A stretch of DNA of 64,000 nucleotides from Phycomyces blakesleeanus NRRL 1555(-) (taxonomy: Eukaryota; Mucoromycota; Mucoromycetes; Mucorales; Phycomycetaceae): NCBI RefSeq assembly GCF_001638985.1, contig NW_017265153.1, forward strand, positions 369,776-433,775. Reading direction: 5' to 3'. A program made the position numbers and the translations under genes. Under the pieces are notes generated by a model. That model ran no database searches. It was not told where the DNA came from and saw only the letters and a program-made list of their open reading frames with translations. Shown here piece after piece: positions 1-11,675 of this stretch; positions within the stretch are counted from its first letter, which is position 1, and every line of letters starts with the position of its first letter.

Positions 1-1392
1 GTGGTCATAGAACAGCGGGCGTATCACAGGCTCACATTCATGATGGAAGTATTTGATGTGAAGGGAGTACAGATATGGAATCAGTCTGTAGCGTAATTCG
101 ATTGAGGCACGGATCAATGGAAGCACCTCTGGATACTAAATAAAGATATACATGTATTAAGATCTACATCCTTAAACTGATATGTATCTCTGTGTGTGTG
201 TGTTTGTTTAAAGAAATAATAATAACTTACCATCCATGGCTCGGTTATTGTACCGTCTGTATTCCAAGAATGAATGCAAAACCTTGGCCAGAATATAGCC
301 TGTTGCACCCATCGTACAAACATTTCTGGACTAGGTCGTGGGCCTGCGAATCCACCTACATCATGACCGTATCCTCCAGGCATGATGCTGAGACCAGCCC
401 CTAAACCCATGGGAATATTATACTCAATTGTGCTCCAGTCTGTGGTATTATCACCACTCCAGGTCTGTGACATCAACTGGTGGCTGAATGGAGTTGCAGA
501 TCGGGTAATTATGAATGGTCTGTCAATAGGGGCGTGCTTACGAACAGCCTCGTATGATGCTTGCATCATCATCAGTGTCTGATATGGTGTTCCAACTTGA
601 CGTGCACTGCTATCCCTAGGTGACATTGCAGGAAGACTGAGCCCATGTGGTTGATAAACAGTAGGGTGCATTTCGCACGCATATGTGTTTGAATCATCGA
701 GTAAAGTAAACTCGTTGTTGTCTAGCCATAATTCATATCCTAGATCTAACAGCCGGGTCTTCAATCGTTCTTGCCAGTACCGATAGCCAACCAGACTCGT
801 GAAATCAATATAGCTTGCCTCGCCTGCAGTATGCTTTCCTGCGCTCCATTGCCAAAGTGTCGCGGGGTCATTCACATCAGAATTCCATACCAGTCCGTGA
901 GATACCTTCAGTAAGGTATAGTCTGGATGACTTTTGAGCAGCCATGGTTTTACATTGGCAAATATCCGAATGCCGGCAGATTTGAGATGAGCAGCCAAGC
1001 GTTTAGGATCTGGGAAACGCGTAGGATTCCAGGTAAATACGCACCGATCACCATTTGCATTGACTGTGTAGCCAGATGACAGATGCATGCCATCGCATGG
1101 AATGGAGTGTTCTTTGCACAGGTCAGCAAAAGCCTCTAGTTGCTCTTGAGCATTTTCAGCTTCGGCATATCCCATTGACGATGCAAGATAGCCGAATGCA
1201 TACCGAGGTGGTAGGTGACGAGGGCGTCCCATTAATCCTCCGTAACTCTTTACCACCTTTGATACGGTTGGACCGTACACACGATAGTAGTCTAACGGTC
1301 CTGATGCAGCTTGGTAATAGCTGTATGGTCCCCACATCTATAATTTTTTTAAAAAGAAATGTTTTAAAATCACTATTACTTATTGGTCTGCT

Positions 1393-1423
<31 letters not shown>

Positions 1424-2097
1424 ATTGTACATACAGCATCTATTTCTTGCCCAAGATCAATAGTAGTGTCCGAAAAGTTGTTATAGTATATTCCATGGGC
1501 AGCATTGGACTGTGCTCCAAGTGTGATATAGAATGGACAGAACTTATATAGAGGGTCCTGGGTTCGTGCATCGTAGCCCATACAATCCATGCGTTCCAGC
1601 CTGAAACGACGTCCACTCAAATCAATTTTTCCGGTTTTTTCTCCCAGGCCGTAATAATGATCTCCTTCGGTACGGGTTTGATAATGCCACACTGATTCTG
1701 ATGAAGGGTCATAAGCCAAAGAGCGATTTACCAAGTCCTGTGCAAAGGGAACCGTTTCTCCGGAAGCATACCACACAAGTCTGGGTGGGTGTCGTAGCTT
1801 CAGTTCGATCACTATGCGCAGTTCAGGTGTTTCAATCTCCACCTCTTCTCCGTCGGTACTTTTTGTCAAGGCAAACCGACTCGGTGTCACTACCACCTCC
1901 TTTGATGACACCATGACACCTCCATAACTTCTCCGAGTTGATCTCTCTCTAGGCTTGACTGGCGGCTGGTAGCGCACTCGAATTATATTAGCCGAAACTA
2001 CACTTATTGTCAAGACATGTCCTGTGGAATTTCGCAAAGTAATGGGATGTGCGACCGTTTCATCGTGTTTAAAATGACTAGGAATGAGCTGTTTCAT
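1..2097 (-). CDS. GH31 family alpha-glycosidase (3' end beyond window)
   Basis: Glycoside hydrolase of family 31, a retaining enzyme that cleaves alpha-glucosidic or alpha-xylosidic bonds. Exons on the minus strand are 1435-2097, 231-1337 and 1-135, all joined in phase 0 through GT-AG introns. The first 221 residues form the N-terminal beta-sandwich and include GLGEKTG. The (beta/alpha)8 barrel follows. The catalytic nucleophile should be the Asp of LWLDNNEF (about residue 427) and the acid/base the Asp of WSGDN (about residue 517). The visible 635 residues stop at the window edge, so the C-terminal beta domains are missing. The ATG at 2097 is chosen because the frame upstream has no ATG before an in-frame stop. 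A hydrophobic stretch that would look like a signal peptide lies upstream of that ATG in the same frame, but only a non-ATG start could include it. The protein is therefore predicted cytosolic unless an upstream exon exists. Exact substrate is not decidable here. Confidence 0.9.
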
Positions 2098-2535
2098 ATG
2101 TGAAGAGAGTTGAAACAAAAAAGCAAACAGGAAAAAAAATAAGAGGGAAGAAGAAGATAGCAAGAAAGCAGATGTTGACTATGAGTGCCAAACAAAAAAA
2201 AACAAAAAACAAACAAAAAGTACTTTAGGTTTTACTCTTTCTACTCCTTCACTTTCTCTTTCTCTCACGGGTCGCGTGGCCGTCTTATTAGCATAGCCAA
2301 TCCTTTTGCGAATAAAAGGCAGGCCAGTCAGACAAGGAGTTTTTTTTTCTCTCCCTCCCCTTCTTACCAAAAAGTAGATCAAAATAAGATTTCAATTTTG
2401 ACACAATGATACACATTGGTTTCATTAGACAGAATATACAAATTTCTAGATATTTATTCTTTCAAAAGAAACGTCCTCCTTTTTGTTTTTATGTGTTTCG
2501 TGTATACACAACTTTTCGCATATATATATATTAAT
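2098..2535. other. Spacer between GH31 gene and HMBS gene
   Basis: This 438-nt stretch holds the promoter of the GH31 gene and the 3' end of the HMBS gene; both are on the minus strand. It is pyrimidine-rich just upstream of the GH31 start and contains A-tracts. No further gene is seen. Confidence 0.6.
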
Positions 2536-3760
2536 TTAGTGACGAATGGCATCAAGAATCTTGTTAGCTCCCATCTCAATCAACTTGGTTGCCACACGAG
2601 TTCCCAGAGTTTCTGCCAATGCAAACTTCTTTGCGTCGTCTGCGCCCTGGAGAGAGATGGTGTCTTCGTACTCGACTACCTGCTGGCCATCCAGACTGGC
2701 TACCAGTCCACGCAGACTAAGCGACATCTTGCTTTCATCACCAAGCTCGAGAGTTGTTTTGACGCCAATCGGGACACTGCAGCCACCTTCCAGAGTACGC
2801 ATCAATGAACGCTCACTCAAGCACCGAATGCGGGTTGGGGTGTGGTTGAGAGCCTCGATAAGTTGACGTGCTTCAAAGTCATTCTCACGGCACTCTATTC
2901 CCAACGCTCCCTGAGATACGGCGTATAGTGCATCTGAAGGCTCGATGATTTGTGAAATACGGTCATCTTTCCCAATACGAACCAGTCCAGCCACAGCCAA
3001 GATAATTGCACTATAATGGTGGTCATCTGCATCTAATTTAGCAAGACGTGTGTTCCTATAACAGCAAACATAATACATAAGTATTAGTATTAGTATTATG
3101 ATTATGATTACGATGGATATCCAATAAAGAGAAAATTCGTCCCCTTCTTCGCTTTTGTTTACTTACAAACCTCCTCGCTAATAAACATAAAGATCAGGAA
3201 CAAGGGCAAGTCAAATGTACATGCATATATTAGATTCCCAGATTTTTTTATTATTATTATTTTACCAGTACTCTCCATACCCTTATCCGCACACTTACCA
3301 CATCGTCAAATACAAGGTGAGGGTATCTACGTCTTAATTGGGCAACTCTACGGAGGCTACTTGTGCCGACCACGGATCCCTTTGGCAGAGTTGCGAGTGT
3401 GTGTCCCTTGAGACGAGGTGCGAGTACAACAGCATCGTAGGGGTTTTCTCTCTCCGTAATTGCACCGAGATACATACCCTCCGGAAGGACGGTCGGCAGG
3501 TCTTTTAGACTGTGGACAACCAGATCAACCCGACTGTCCTCCAGGGCAATCTCGAGTTCTTTTGTGAACAGAGCCTTTTCGCCAATCTTGCTCAGCGCTT
3601 TCTCGGGAATGCGGTCTCCTGAAGTAGACATGCTCTCGATCGCAAATGTGTGCTGTGGATAAGTACGCTGCAAAAAATCACGGACAATGTACGCCTGTAC
3701 CATGGCTAATTGGGACTTGCGTGTGCCAATAGTGTACTTTTTGCCTTGAGGAGTTGCCAT
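2536..3760 (-). CDS. HEM3: Hydroxymethylbilane synthase (porphobilinogen deaminase)
   Basis: Third enzyme of haem synthesis; it polymerises four porphobilinogens into hydroxymethylbilane in the cytosol. Minus-strand exons are 3299-3760, an 11-nt microexon at 3167-3177, and 2536-3055, giving 330 residues, normal for the family. The N-terminal domain has GTRKSQLAM and VVHSLKDLP; the SSLRR substrate-binding motif follows. The microexon joins the frames to read [16 protein letters not shown], the conserved cofactor-binding segment. The dipyrromethane cofactor Cys is in [10 protein letters not shown] (about residue 250). Odd points are the 11-nt exon and a Gly where most homologues have Asn (RGNxxTR). 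The alternative GT inside the microexon would break the frame. The identity is very secure; the gene symbol follows yeast usage. Confidence 0.95.
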
Positions 3761-4500
3761 TTTGGACCTTTCCTTTTATTTTTAAAAATAATAAAAAATT
3801 ATGTAGAGTAGGATGTGGTAAAGTAGGTTAAAAGCTGGAGAGAAAAGTAAGAAGAGGAACAAGGTAAAGAAGGATCTAAAGGCAGAAGTTTTGACTTCAC
3901 CCCATCCATACATCTTCGCCTTCGTTCTCTCTTATTATTTGATTGAAGTAGATTAACCCAGACTGTGGTACTTGATAGTAAACCACGCAATTGCCAAGAG
4001 AACCATAAATTACGCTTTTTGGGGTTCTGTAGAAGTTTACTGAGTTAGAAAGCCAAAGTAAAAGCTGAACTCTGTAACAATTTTTTTTACAAGTAAAATA
4101 TGTAAATGTTTTATCACGTGTATTGTTAGTTGTGCTATAGAATGTCTTTACTGTTCTAGACTTTAAGTCTACGGCTGGTGTGTATATACATATAAGCATT
4201 TGAATGTATTCTGTGATTTGTATTTGCATTTACGTTATTAATATTATAGAAATCACTATGAAAGAGAGACGTTGAATTGTCTAGAAATATCTTATTTTTA
4301 TTTTTGACAGGTTTTTTATAAAACATATTTTTTTTACCCATATGTCTTTTTCACTGTATTTTGTTTATATATTAAAAAGTGCCTTTTCATTGTTAATTTG
4401 AACACATTTTGGTTGTATTGTGTACAAGGTCAGTTAAAGAAAGTAATAGAAAAAATAGAGACAGTGTTGAGTGATAATCTCAAGACGGCTAAAAAATAAT
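3761..4500. other. AT-rich spacer upstream of HMBS
   Basis: AT-rich spacer containing the HMBS promoter. Short frames around 3.8-4.3 kb on the minus strand show no recognisable protein and are rich in A/T codons. Nothing else is supported. Confidence 0.5.
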
Positions 4501-4584
4501 GATTTGTAAAACTCAATAAAAAATAAATAAAAACTCAGACACAACTGTGAGGATTTATAAGTTGAAAATGTTATTACTATAAAA

Positions 4585-4890
4585 ATGTAAACGAAATATA
4601 CCTTAATAAACTTGGCTTTCCGAGACCTATTCTATTAAGCAAATGTGCAAAAAAGTCTCCTGAATATCATATATCTTGTATTAAAGTGGGAAGAATAAGC
4701 TCAGTTCTTACTAGAAGTTTAGTGAGTATTTAAAGTCTAGAATCAGGGAATCCCTAACTCTTGGCTTCAATTGCTCACCAAATGGCTTCCACCATGAAAT
4801 TTGCGAAACATATATTGGAATTTAATTCGCCGCGTGAAATACAAACGCAAACGTTTGCAATTCAGGCTCGAAAACACCCTCTCTAATGTG
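4585..4890 (+). pseudogene. Decayed repeat fragment related to the 53.4-53.7 kb sequence
   Basis: The plus strand carries a degraded reading frame with NKLGFP-RP-ILLS and later GRISSVLT. It aligns with NKLGFPRLILLS and GGEISSILN encoded at about 53,445-53,650. DNA similarity continues through a stretch around AATGGCTTCC and ATTCGCCG and ends near CCCTCTCTAATG, which corresponds to GGGTTCTCTATTAG in the other copy. In-frame stops (for example after LVSI) show that it is not functional. This is the remnant of a dispersed, protein-coding repeat. Its family could not be named from sequence alone. Confidence 0.6.
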
Positions 4891-5084
4891 TTTCTTTTCT
4901 CTTTGACAGGCTTTGTTCTTTTTAGTGTAAATCCAACTTTTCTTTAAATGTATACATGTTTGTAAGTTTTCTGAGGGTAGATGACTACATTCCTGAGAGC
5001 AAGAAACTACGCTAGCAACCTGTTATTGACGATTCCAACGGTTAACTGACAGTCTTCATATGAAGCATCATGCATAAACTCAAA

Positions 5085-5245
5085 ACATTCTTCTCTGAGC
5101 TTTATATTTTGTTTTCAAGTCTTCCTTTTTCTACATAGCATTTGATGATACTGTCGATAGTCGCTCAGGTCAAGTTTGATAGTTTTGCTGTTTCGGCATT
5201 GCTTTGATTTTCTTTCAAAACTTTATCGACTATTGATTGCTTCAT
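5085..5245 (-). pseudogene. Possible transposase N-terminus relic (helix-turn-helix)
   Basis: Read on the minus strand from the ATG at 5245, the frame encodes KQSIVDKVLKENQ, then an in-frame TGA, then ATIDSIIKCYVEKGRLEN. The pattern resembles the first helix-turn-helix of Tc1/IS630-type transposases, in which a short helical repeat is followed by a conserved TVxxIIKRYxxxG-like stretch. No DDE domain follows. It may be part of the same decayed element as the fragment at 4.6-4.9 kb. The assignment rests on pattern alone. Confidence 0.35.
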
Positions 5246-5699
5246 ATGAGCACTGATAACGTTGTTTTTTTCTCTCTGTTATTCTAAGCAAAATATGTGT
5301 TGTTTGAGGTAGTGTTTTTGTTAGAATTACTGACTCTTTTATAGTACTTTTTTATGTGGTTCAATACGTAACTATAAAGAAGACAAAGGTTATATAAATT
5401 ATATTACTTGTAGAATATTTGTAGCTGTACGTTATATAAGCATTATCATTATGTTGTTGGTTGGAAATTACGGACCGCACTTTTGGAAGATATATTCTTT
5501 CAAATTTAACCTGTGACTACCTCAAAAAATTGATTTAATTTTCTCACTTGTGAATGAGAAACTCTGTGCTGTTGCCGAAAGAAGCATAGTCTGTGTTCGA
5601 AACACCATCGTGACGTGTAGTTGGAATAGCTGCCATCGCGATAACCTAGTCTACACATGGAAACCAAGAAACCTCCTTCTACATTAAAAGACCTACATC

Positions 5700-6564
5700 A
5701 TGGGTAAGATGGCCAACGCCATATAGCTTGGATAAAACCAATAGAATGTATATAGTCGATGAAGGAAGGAAGGATGGATGGATATATTAAATGGATAGAC
5801 GGACATAATCCAAACCAATCTCGCGACATCCCATACTCAGCCAAATGAAGAAGAGAATGCCTTTTTACTTTGGACACATTGACGATGACAATCGAAAACG
5901 AACATTTCAATTTAAAACGGACAACAACGACATGATTTTACGGCTTATTCACCAATGCAACAAAACACACATATACACGCACACGCACACACGCATATAT
6001 ATACTATTTGGACACAGAAACTAGAATGAAATCGATATGCTGGAATTCTAACATGTCTCTTGCATTAAAGGTAAGGGACAGCCGAGAGGATTGAACGCCG
6101 CTCGTAAATTGCGCAACCACCGCCGTGAGCAGCGTTGGGCCGATAAGCAGTACAAGAAGAGAGCTCTCGGTACTGCCTTCCGTTCCAACCCCTTTGGTGG
6201 TGCTTCCCACGCCAAGGGTATCGTCCTTGAAAAGATGTAAGTTAACTTATATTGTTCAATTGACCGCAGTTTCTCTAATAAAGCTATGTTTCGTAGTGGT
6301 GTTGAAGCCAAGCAGCCTAACTCTGCCATTCGTAAGTGTGTCCGTGTTCAGCTCATCAAGAACGGTAAGAAGGTCACTGCTTTCGTTCCCAATGATGGTT
6401 GTTTGAACTTTGTCGATGAGAACGACGAGGTTTTGATCGCTGGTTTCGGTCGCAAGGGCCGTGCTATTGGTGATATTCCTGGTGTCCGTTTCAAGGTTGT
6501 CAAGGTTGCCGGTGTCTCTCTTCTTGCTCTTTACAAGGAGAAGAAGGAGAAGCCCAGATCATAA
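5700..6564 (+). CDS. RPS23: 40S ribosomal protein uS12 (RPS23)
   Basis: Small-subunit ribosomal protein at the decoding centre. Coding exons are 5700-5703 (only ATGG), 6071-6236 and 6297-6564, giving 145 residues, the same length as yeast RPS23. The first coding piece carries just the start codon and one base; GT-AG splicing then yields [15 protein letters not shown]. The conserved loop [10 protein letters not shown] is present, with its Pro at residue 64, the position hydroxylated in other eukaryotes. The protein ends KEKKEKPRS. An AATAAA lies at 6612-6617. The 367-nt first intron is the longest splice I placed in this window, and ribosomal protein introns sometimes carry snoRNAs, but I could not confirm one. 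The gene is divergent from HMBS and runs in the same direction as the DnaJ gene. Confidence 0.95.
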
Positions 6565-6640
6565 ATAATAAATTATTCTCTGTGTGTGTGTGTACCCCAA
6601 AGTTTTTGCTCAATAAACATTGAAATGCCGAACTCTCTCT

Positions 6641-6650
6641 AGAAACTTCC
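6641..6650. promoter_or_regulatory. Candidate heat shock element upstream of DnaJ gene
   Basis: AGAAACTTCC is an inverted pair of GAA and TTC units with the two-base spacing that heat shock factor binds. It lies about 170 bp before the DnaJ start codon. A third unit (TCT) is imperfect. The location fits a chaperone promoter, but a 10-bp match can occur by chance. Confidence 0.35.
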
Positions 6651-6818
6651 AGTACCTGCTAAAACAAAAATTATGAGCGGGCGTAATGACGTCGAGTTTA
6701 GAATACATATATATATATATATCTACTTCAAAAAAAAATAAGTTTAAAAGGGGTAGAGGTTTCGGATACTTTAAACGCGTTTATCATCTTCTTTTTATTA
6801 CAACTATAATATATTACC

Positions 6819-7952
6819 ATGGGAAAAGACTATTATGAGATTCTTGGCGTCTCCAAGGATGCAGATGAAGAAGGAATCAAGAAGGCTTACAGAAAGCAAG
6901 GTACGCTTTTTATTCTTTAAAGAAAAATGTAGATTGTCAAACTTATCTGGAATGCAGCCTTGAAGTGGCATCCCGACAGAAACAAGGACCAGCCAGAGCT
7001 AGCAAACTCCAAGTTCCAGGAGATCGGTGAGGCGTTTGAGGTTTTGAGTGACAAGAACAAGCGCGCTGTGTACGATCAATATGGCGAAGAAGGTCTCAAA
7101 GGAGGAGGAGGATCTGCTCCAAGCAGCCACAGTACCCACACAACTACCAACATGGGTGGATTCCCTGCAGGATTCAACTTCCCCGGTGGCACTTCTACAT
7201 TTTTCTCGTCTACTAGTAGCATGCCTGGCTCACACAAGGGATTCAGTCCTTCTAATGCTGACGATATATTCAAACATTTCTTCTCTTCGTTTGGAAGTGG
7301 TACAGGAGGTATGGGTGGCATGGACGATGATGAACCTATGCCCGAACGATTCTCTTTTGGAGGCATACCAAGAGGAACGTCCACATTCAGAACCAGCCAG
7401 ACTTTCCCTCAAAAATCTTCTGCAATCAAACGGTCTCTCCTTATCTCTCTCGAGGATCTCTACACCGGAACAACCAAACGTCTCAAGGTTACACGCAAAA
7501 CCCATGATAGTGCTACAGGCCAGTTGGTCATGACAGACAAAATTCTCAGCATCGATGTCAAACCTGGATGGAAGGCCGGAACCAAGATTCGATTCCCGGG
7601 AGAGGGCGATGAACTCGACAATGGCGAAGTTCAGGACATCGAGTTTGTGGTTGAAGAAAAGGAACATCCTGTATTCAAGAGAGATGGTGATAACCTTGGT
7701 ATCAAGATTGATTTGAATTTCGTGGAGGCTTTGGCTGGCTTTTCTCGAAAGATCCAAACCCTCGATGGACGGACGTTGAACATAAGCTCTCAGGCAGTCA
7801 TCCAACCAGGCCAGACATCTCGGGTTCCCAACGAAGGTATGCCGAATTCCAAGACTGGTAAAAAGGGTGATATGATTATCAACTACGATATCAAATTCCC
7901 TACTGAGCTCACCCCAGCTCAGAAAGAGGGCCTCCAGAAGGTCTTTGCTTAA
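6819..7952 (+). CDS. Class B DnaJ (Hsp40) co-chaperone, Sis1/DNAJB1-like
   Basis: Hsp40 co-chaperone that stimulates the Hsp70 ATPase and delivers clients. Exons are 6819-6900 and 6958-7952 (358 residues), separated by a 57-nt intron inside the J domain. The J domain begins [11 protein letters not shown] and has HPD at residues 32-34. A Gly/Phe/Ser-rich region follows ([25 protein letters not shown]), then the two C-terminal beta-barrel domains ([51 protein letters not shown]). There is no CxxCxGxG zinc region, so it is class B rather than Ydj1-like. No EEVD or targeting signal is seen, so it is expected in cytosol or nucleus. Confidence 0.95.
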
Positions 7953-10217
7953 TCAAACCTACATGTGTTATTTGCTTCCCTTGTACATACGTGTATTCCC
8001 TTTTGTACATTTCATCACCATATAAAAGTTGGGCCCAACGTATCCAACTTCCAGATATAAGCTAGAGACGACAACAAAAAACAAGATCCCAAATGAAATT
8101 CAAGTCTTTCTATAGACTAATATCTTTATATCTACAATGGTTGTCCTTTTTATTATAACTCATCCCCATTATACCTAAATAAAATGCATATTTCATTTTA
8201 TTCTATAATCTTCAAATAAATGTTTTTCAACGGTCAAGCTTATTATTATTGTTTTGAACCCTAAAAAAGTGGTATTAAGAAATAAAGACTGGAAAAGTAC
8301 TTTATGTCAATCTAGAGATATCATGGGAAAGAAGTGTCCATTCAAAAGGCGAATTTGAAAAATGCTCATGATATTTTTTTCAAAATTGATCTCCGAATTG
8401 ACCCTTCTTTCCCATAGTGATAAATATATATGTATATATTTCTAACAGAACTGTGAAGATAGAAATACTATTTAGTTGGCAGGATGAATGGGGTCTGTAT
8501 ACTAATAGCAAGAGCTTATAAATAAATCAAACAAGCGAAAAAAAAAAAAATCTATTCTCTAATAAATAGTGTTTTATGACAATTTCGGAAGCTACCGAAT
8601 ATTAGCAGTAAAAAAAACCCCCCCATCTCGGTGTAGATATAGGTCTATATCAAGAAAGGCGTTCTATATTCCAAGATCACTTCACATCTTCTCCTGTTAA
8701 TACTGTGAGGGTAAATATAATAATATTAGTAACTATAACTGGGGTTCCTTCCTTCTAGCCAATCTTCAGGTGGGTCTCATCTTATGTCAAATCTTGTTTT
8801 ATTTATAAAAAATCACAGTTTTCAACAAATTTCATATCCGTTCCAACTTATTTCTTCGACTCTTTCTTTTTGGTTCGCGAGTTTTTATTCATTATCTTAC
8901 ATATTATTGAAAAGAAAGGGAGATATCTCTGGGCATGACTTATATTTGGTCTTTCTATATTTTTAAAACAAGTTTATGAATTACTCTTGCACAGGTAACT
9001 CACGATTTAATTGTGTTTCTAATTGAGATGAACAATAGAGACAAGCAAAGTAGCAAGAAACTTCTTTAAACTAGCCTGATATTTAAAAGATAGGGCTTAA
9101 TGCCTTTTTGAAAGGTATGAATAAAGTAGTTCACTGACTAAAGTATTTCTTCATTTGAGAAGAATCTAATCGCATTGTCTAACATCATGGAAATCTAAAG
9201 ATTCTCTAATTTTTCCACTTTCCTTGTTTCTTTAATCACATAAATTAAGAAAAATGTATAATAAGAATTGAAAGTTAAATTACTATCTAAATTTAAAGAA
9301 ATCAATGAAAATTTAATTTCTCTACTAAATAAAGCTTTGACTATATCAAAAACATTAGATAATTCAAAGAATTTAGCAGCTTTGAAAACCTTGAAAACAA
9401 GAAACTTTAAAGACTTGGAAGATTCTAGATTTTTTAAGGGTTATTAGAGGTTCTAATGACTTTAAGGGCTCTAGGTGCTTTAAAGACTTCACTGGTATCA
9501 GAAACATTCTTGTCATCATCATATACATATTATTATGTATATACTATATACAATGGTAATTGTGCTCCCAATTGAAATAAACAGTAGAAAAGTATGTAAA
9601 GTTAGGGATAAAATATCATATCATATATCATTTGAATATACACAAGAGAACTTTTGGATATCAAGACAGCTACAGAAATTTGAAAGGCTTTCTTAAATTT
9701 AGACAAACTGCTAGTACAAATAGGTAGTGAATATTTAAAGTTGATAGCAGTATAAAGACCATATAATAAACTTTAGGAAGAAGTATTATTATGAATGTTA
9801 GAAGATGAGTATATTCAAAGTATGAAATAAAGGAAAAAGAAACTAAGCAACACAGTGCAATGGTTGCTATTCTACCTGAACCAAGGTCTTCAATTTTTGT
9901 ATGACTTGTGTTTGTTTTTTGTTTTAGTATCAAATGTTTAAATAACCTTAGACGGCGTCGGCAGTACCAATAAATACAAAAAAAAAATAACCTTAGACGA
10001 ACGGTTTTTTCTTTGTAAGAATAGTATGGCTATTGCTTCTTAAACTGCCCCAATGGGGACAACCGCTCTACCTCGTTTCTAGCTAGAGAATATGAGTTAT
10101 TCTTTTAAGAGAGATTAAACTCATTTTCTTCTTTGAGAAAACTTGAGCCCTAAAAGTCTAAAATGAAACTTTCGAACATATAAGTTGGTACTACATTTAT
10201 CATATAATGTTTTTTTT
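7953..10217. other. Long AT-rich gene-poor region
   Basis: Over 2 kb with only short, low-complexity frames on both strands and many A/T homopolymers. The one local repeat noted is AAATAACCTTAGACG, present twice near 9.94-10.0 kb. No coding region, RNA gene or clear transposon could be supported. Confidence 0.5.
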
Positions 10218-10370
10218 TTACTCCTTCACTGCTCCTACAATTTTGCCCGCGTCTTCCATTCTAGTGTCTAGCTCTTTAATAAGAGACTCTTGTTTTGGTC
10301 CCTGAGATTCGCAGTAACGCCTGATGTTAATTAAGGTTCCCAAGTGGTATGGATTAACATCCTCTTCCAT
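10218..10370 (-). CDS. Small coding-like ORF, 50 residues, unknown
   Basis: Single-exon frame of 50 codons that begins MEEDVNPYHLGTL and ends KIVGAVKE. It has charged, helix-friendly composition with no low-complexity run, in contrast to the surrounding AT-rich DNA, and an in-frame stop lies upstream of the ATG. It looks like one helical small protein or the only conserved exon of one. I do not recognise the family. No upstream splice acceptor was found that would extend it. Confidence 0.4.
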   Translation of the reverse strand: MEEDVNPYHLGTLINIRRYCESQGPKQESLIKELDTRMEDAGKIVGAVKE

Positions 10371-11675
10371 ATCGATAGTAGAATTTCAACTTTGGTCATA
10401 TGTTTTTCCTTGTCTGTTCTCGTAAAAAAAAGCACTCGTTTTGTCCTTTTTCCCAGTTATAGATATGAAGAATATGAGTTGATAAATAAATCTTAAATAG
10501 CTTAGCTTGAGAAATCTAAAGGTAAAAGGGGTAAAGATGTGAAGGAAAATATTTATTATTTATATTAAAGTAACAACAAAGTGTGGCTCAGAGAGCTTGA
10601 ACCACTTCTTCGTATTTTCCTTTAGCAACTTGCGTATTTTTTTTCTACGAATACTTTATATCAAAAACTGTACCTAGGTATAGACTTGTCCAAAAAAAAA
10701 CTTTCAAGACCTCATAGTACTTAACTATATTTCCTCGACTTTAGAAACTACACAAAATGCCTACCGAGTCGAAAACTCTGAATGGAGCGATAGAACACGT
10801 TCAGATGTGGCCTTGGAACCCAAATAGTCAGTTATAAATTTCCCGCCGATAATTGTAAAAATTATGCACAGCATCAATTAATTGTTTATGAAGAGAGCAC
10901 TTAATTATCATCTACAGGTCTTTAAGAGATATAAAATGGACCTAATCATTCTGATTATATACCCCAGCACATTACATAGCTATGTTGCTCAGCATACAAT
11001 AGCTAGTTATTTTTCTGGTCTTTATGCCTTTCCCGTCGATCCTTGGGTTTCAGGGTGCACTATCATTTCCAAAGAAAGTCTTGGTGAAGGCAATTTAAAT
11101 ATACATTAAAGCCCGTTTAATGCACTTGGACTTTTATATATACTAATTGTGCTCTTTCTATCATGAATTCTCTTTCTGCTGACAGCCTAATGGTCAGATA
11201 TCTATACGCTTTGGCCCAAAATAACGAGGAATGTCAGCACAGCAATATTATATCGTCTTATGTTGCTTCTTTTTTCCCTGTCAACGATTAAAATAAAAAA
11301 TAAACCCTACAAAATTAGTTTGTTTGTTTTATCCAGACATAAGTATCATCTTCTTTTTTTGGCAGAACTAGTTGTCTTTAAACAGCCAAGAGATTCTTGT
11401 CATTAAATGCATCATACTGTATTTGCAATGAATTATGTGCATATAATTGAGTTTAATGTATACTTATAAGTAATGAAAATATTGTTTATTTTTACTTTTA
11501 AAAAAAGGATCTGTGTTGATGAAATGATTTATACAAATGGGGACAAGACAAAACAGAACAAGATGAAATGAAAAGAATATACTTCTTTGATTCTGTGACT
11601 GATAGATAATACAATTAGTAGTGATGCTTTGGATGAAATTTAAGCAAGTAAAAGAAAAAGAAAAAGAAAGCTATA
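10371..11675. other. AT-rich spacer
   Basis: No gene supported. It contains scattered short frames, including a 26-codon frame from 10,757 and a 75-codon frame near 10.9-11.1 kb. None shows a recognised motif or convincing splice context. Confidence 0.4.

Noticed and set aside
2097..2163. Signal peptide for the GH31 enzyme from an upstream TTG
   Set aside because: The hydrophobic run is in frame but has no ATG before an in-frame stop, so the ATG at 2097 was used.
7230..7805. 191-codon minus-strand frame across the DnaJ gene
   Set aside because: It lies fully antisense to a secure gene and has no motif.
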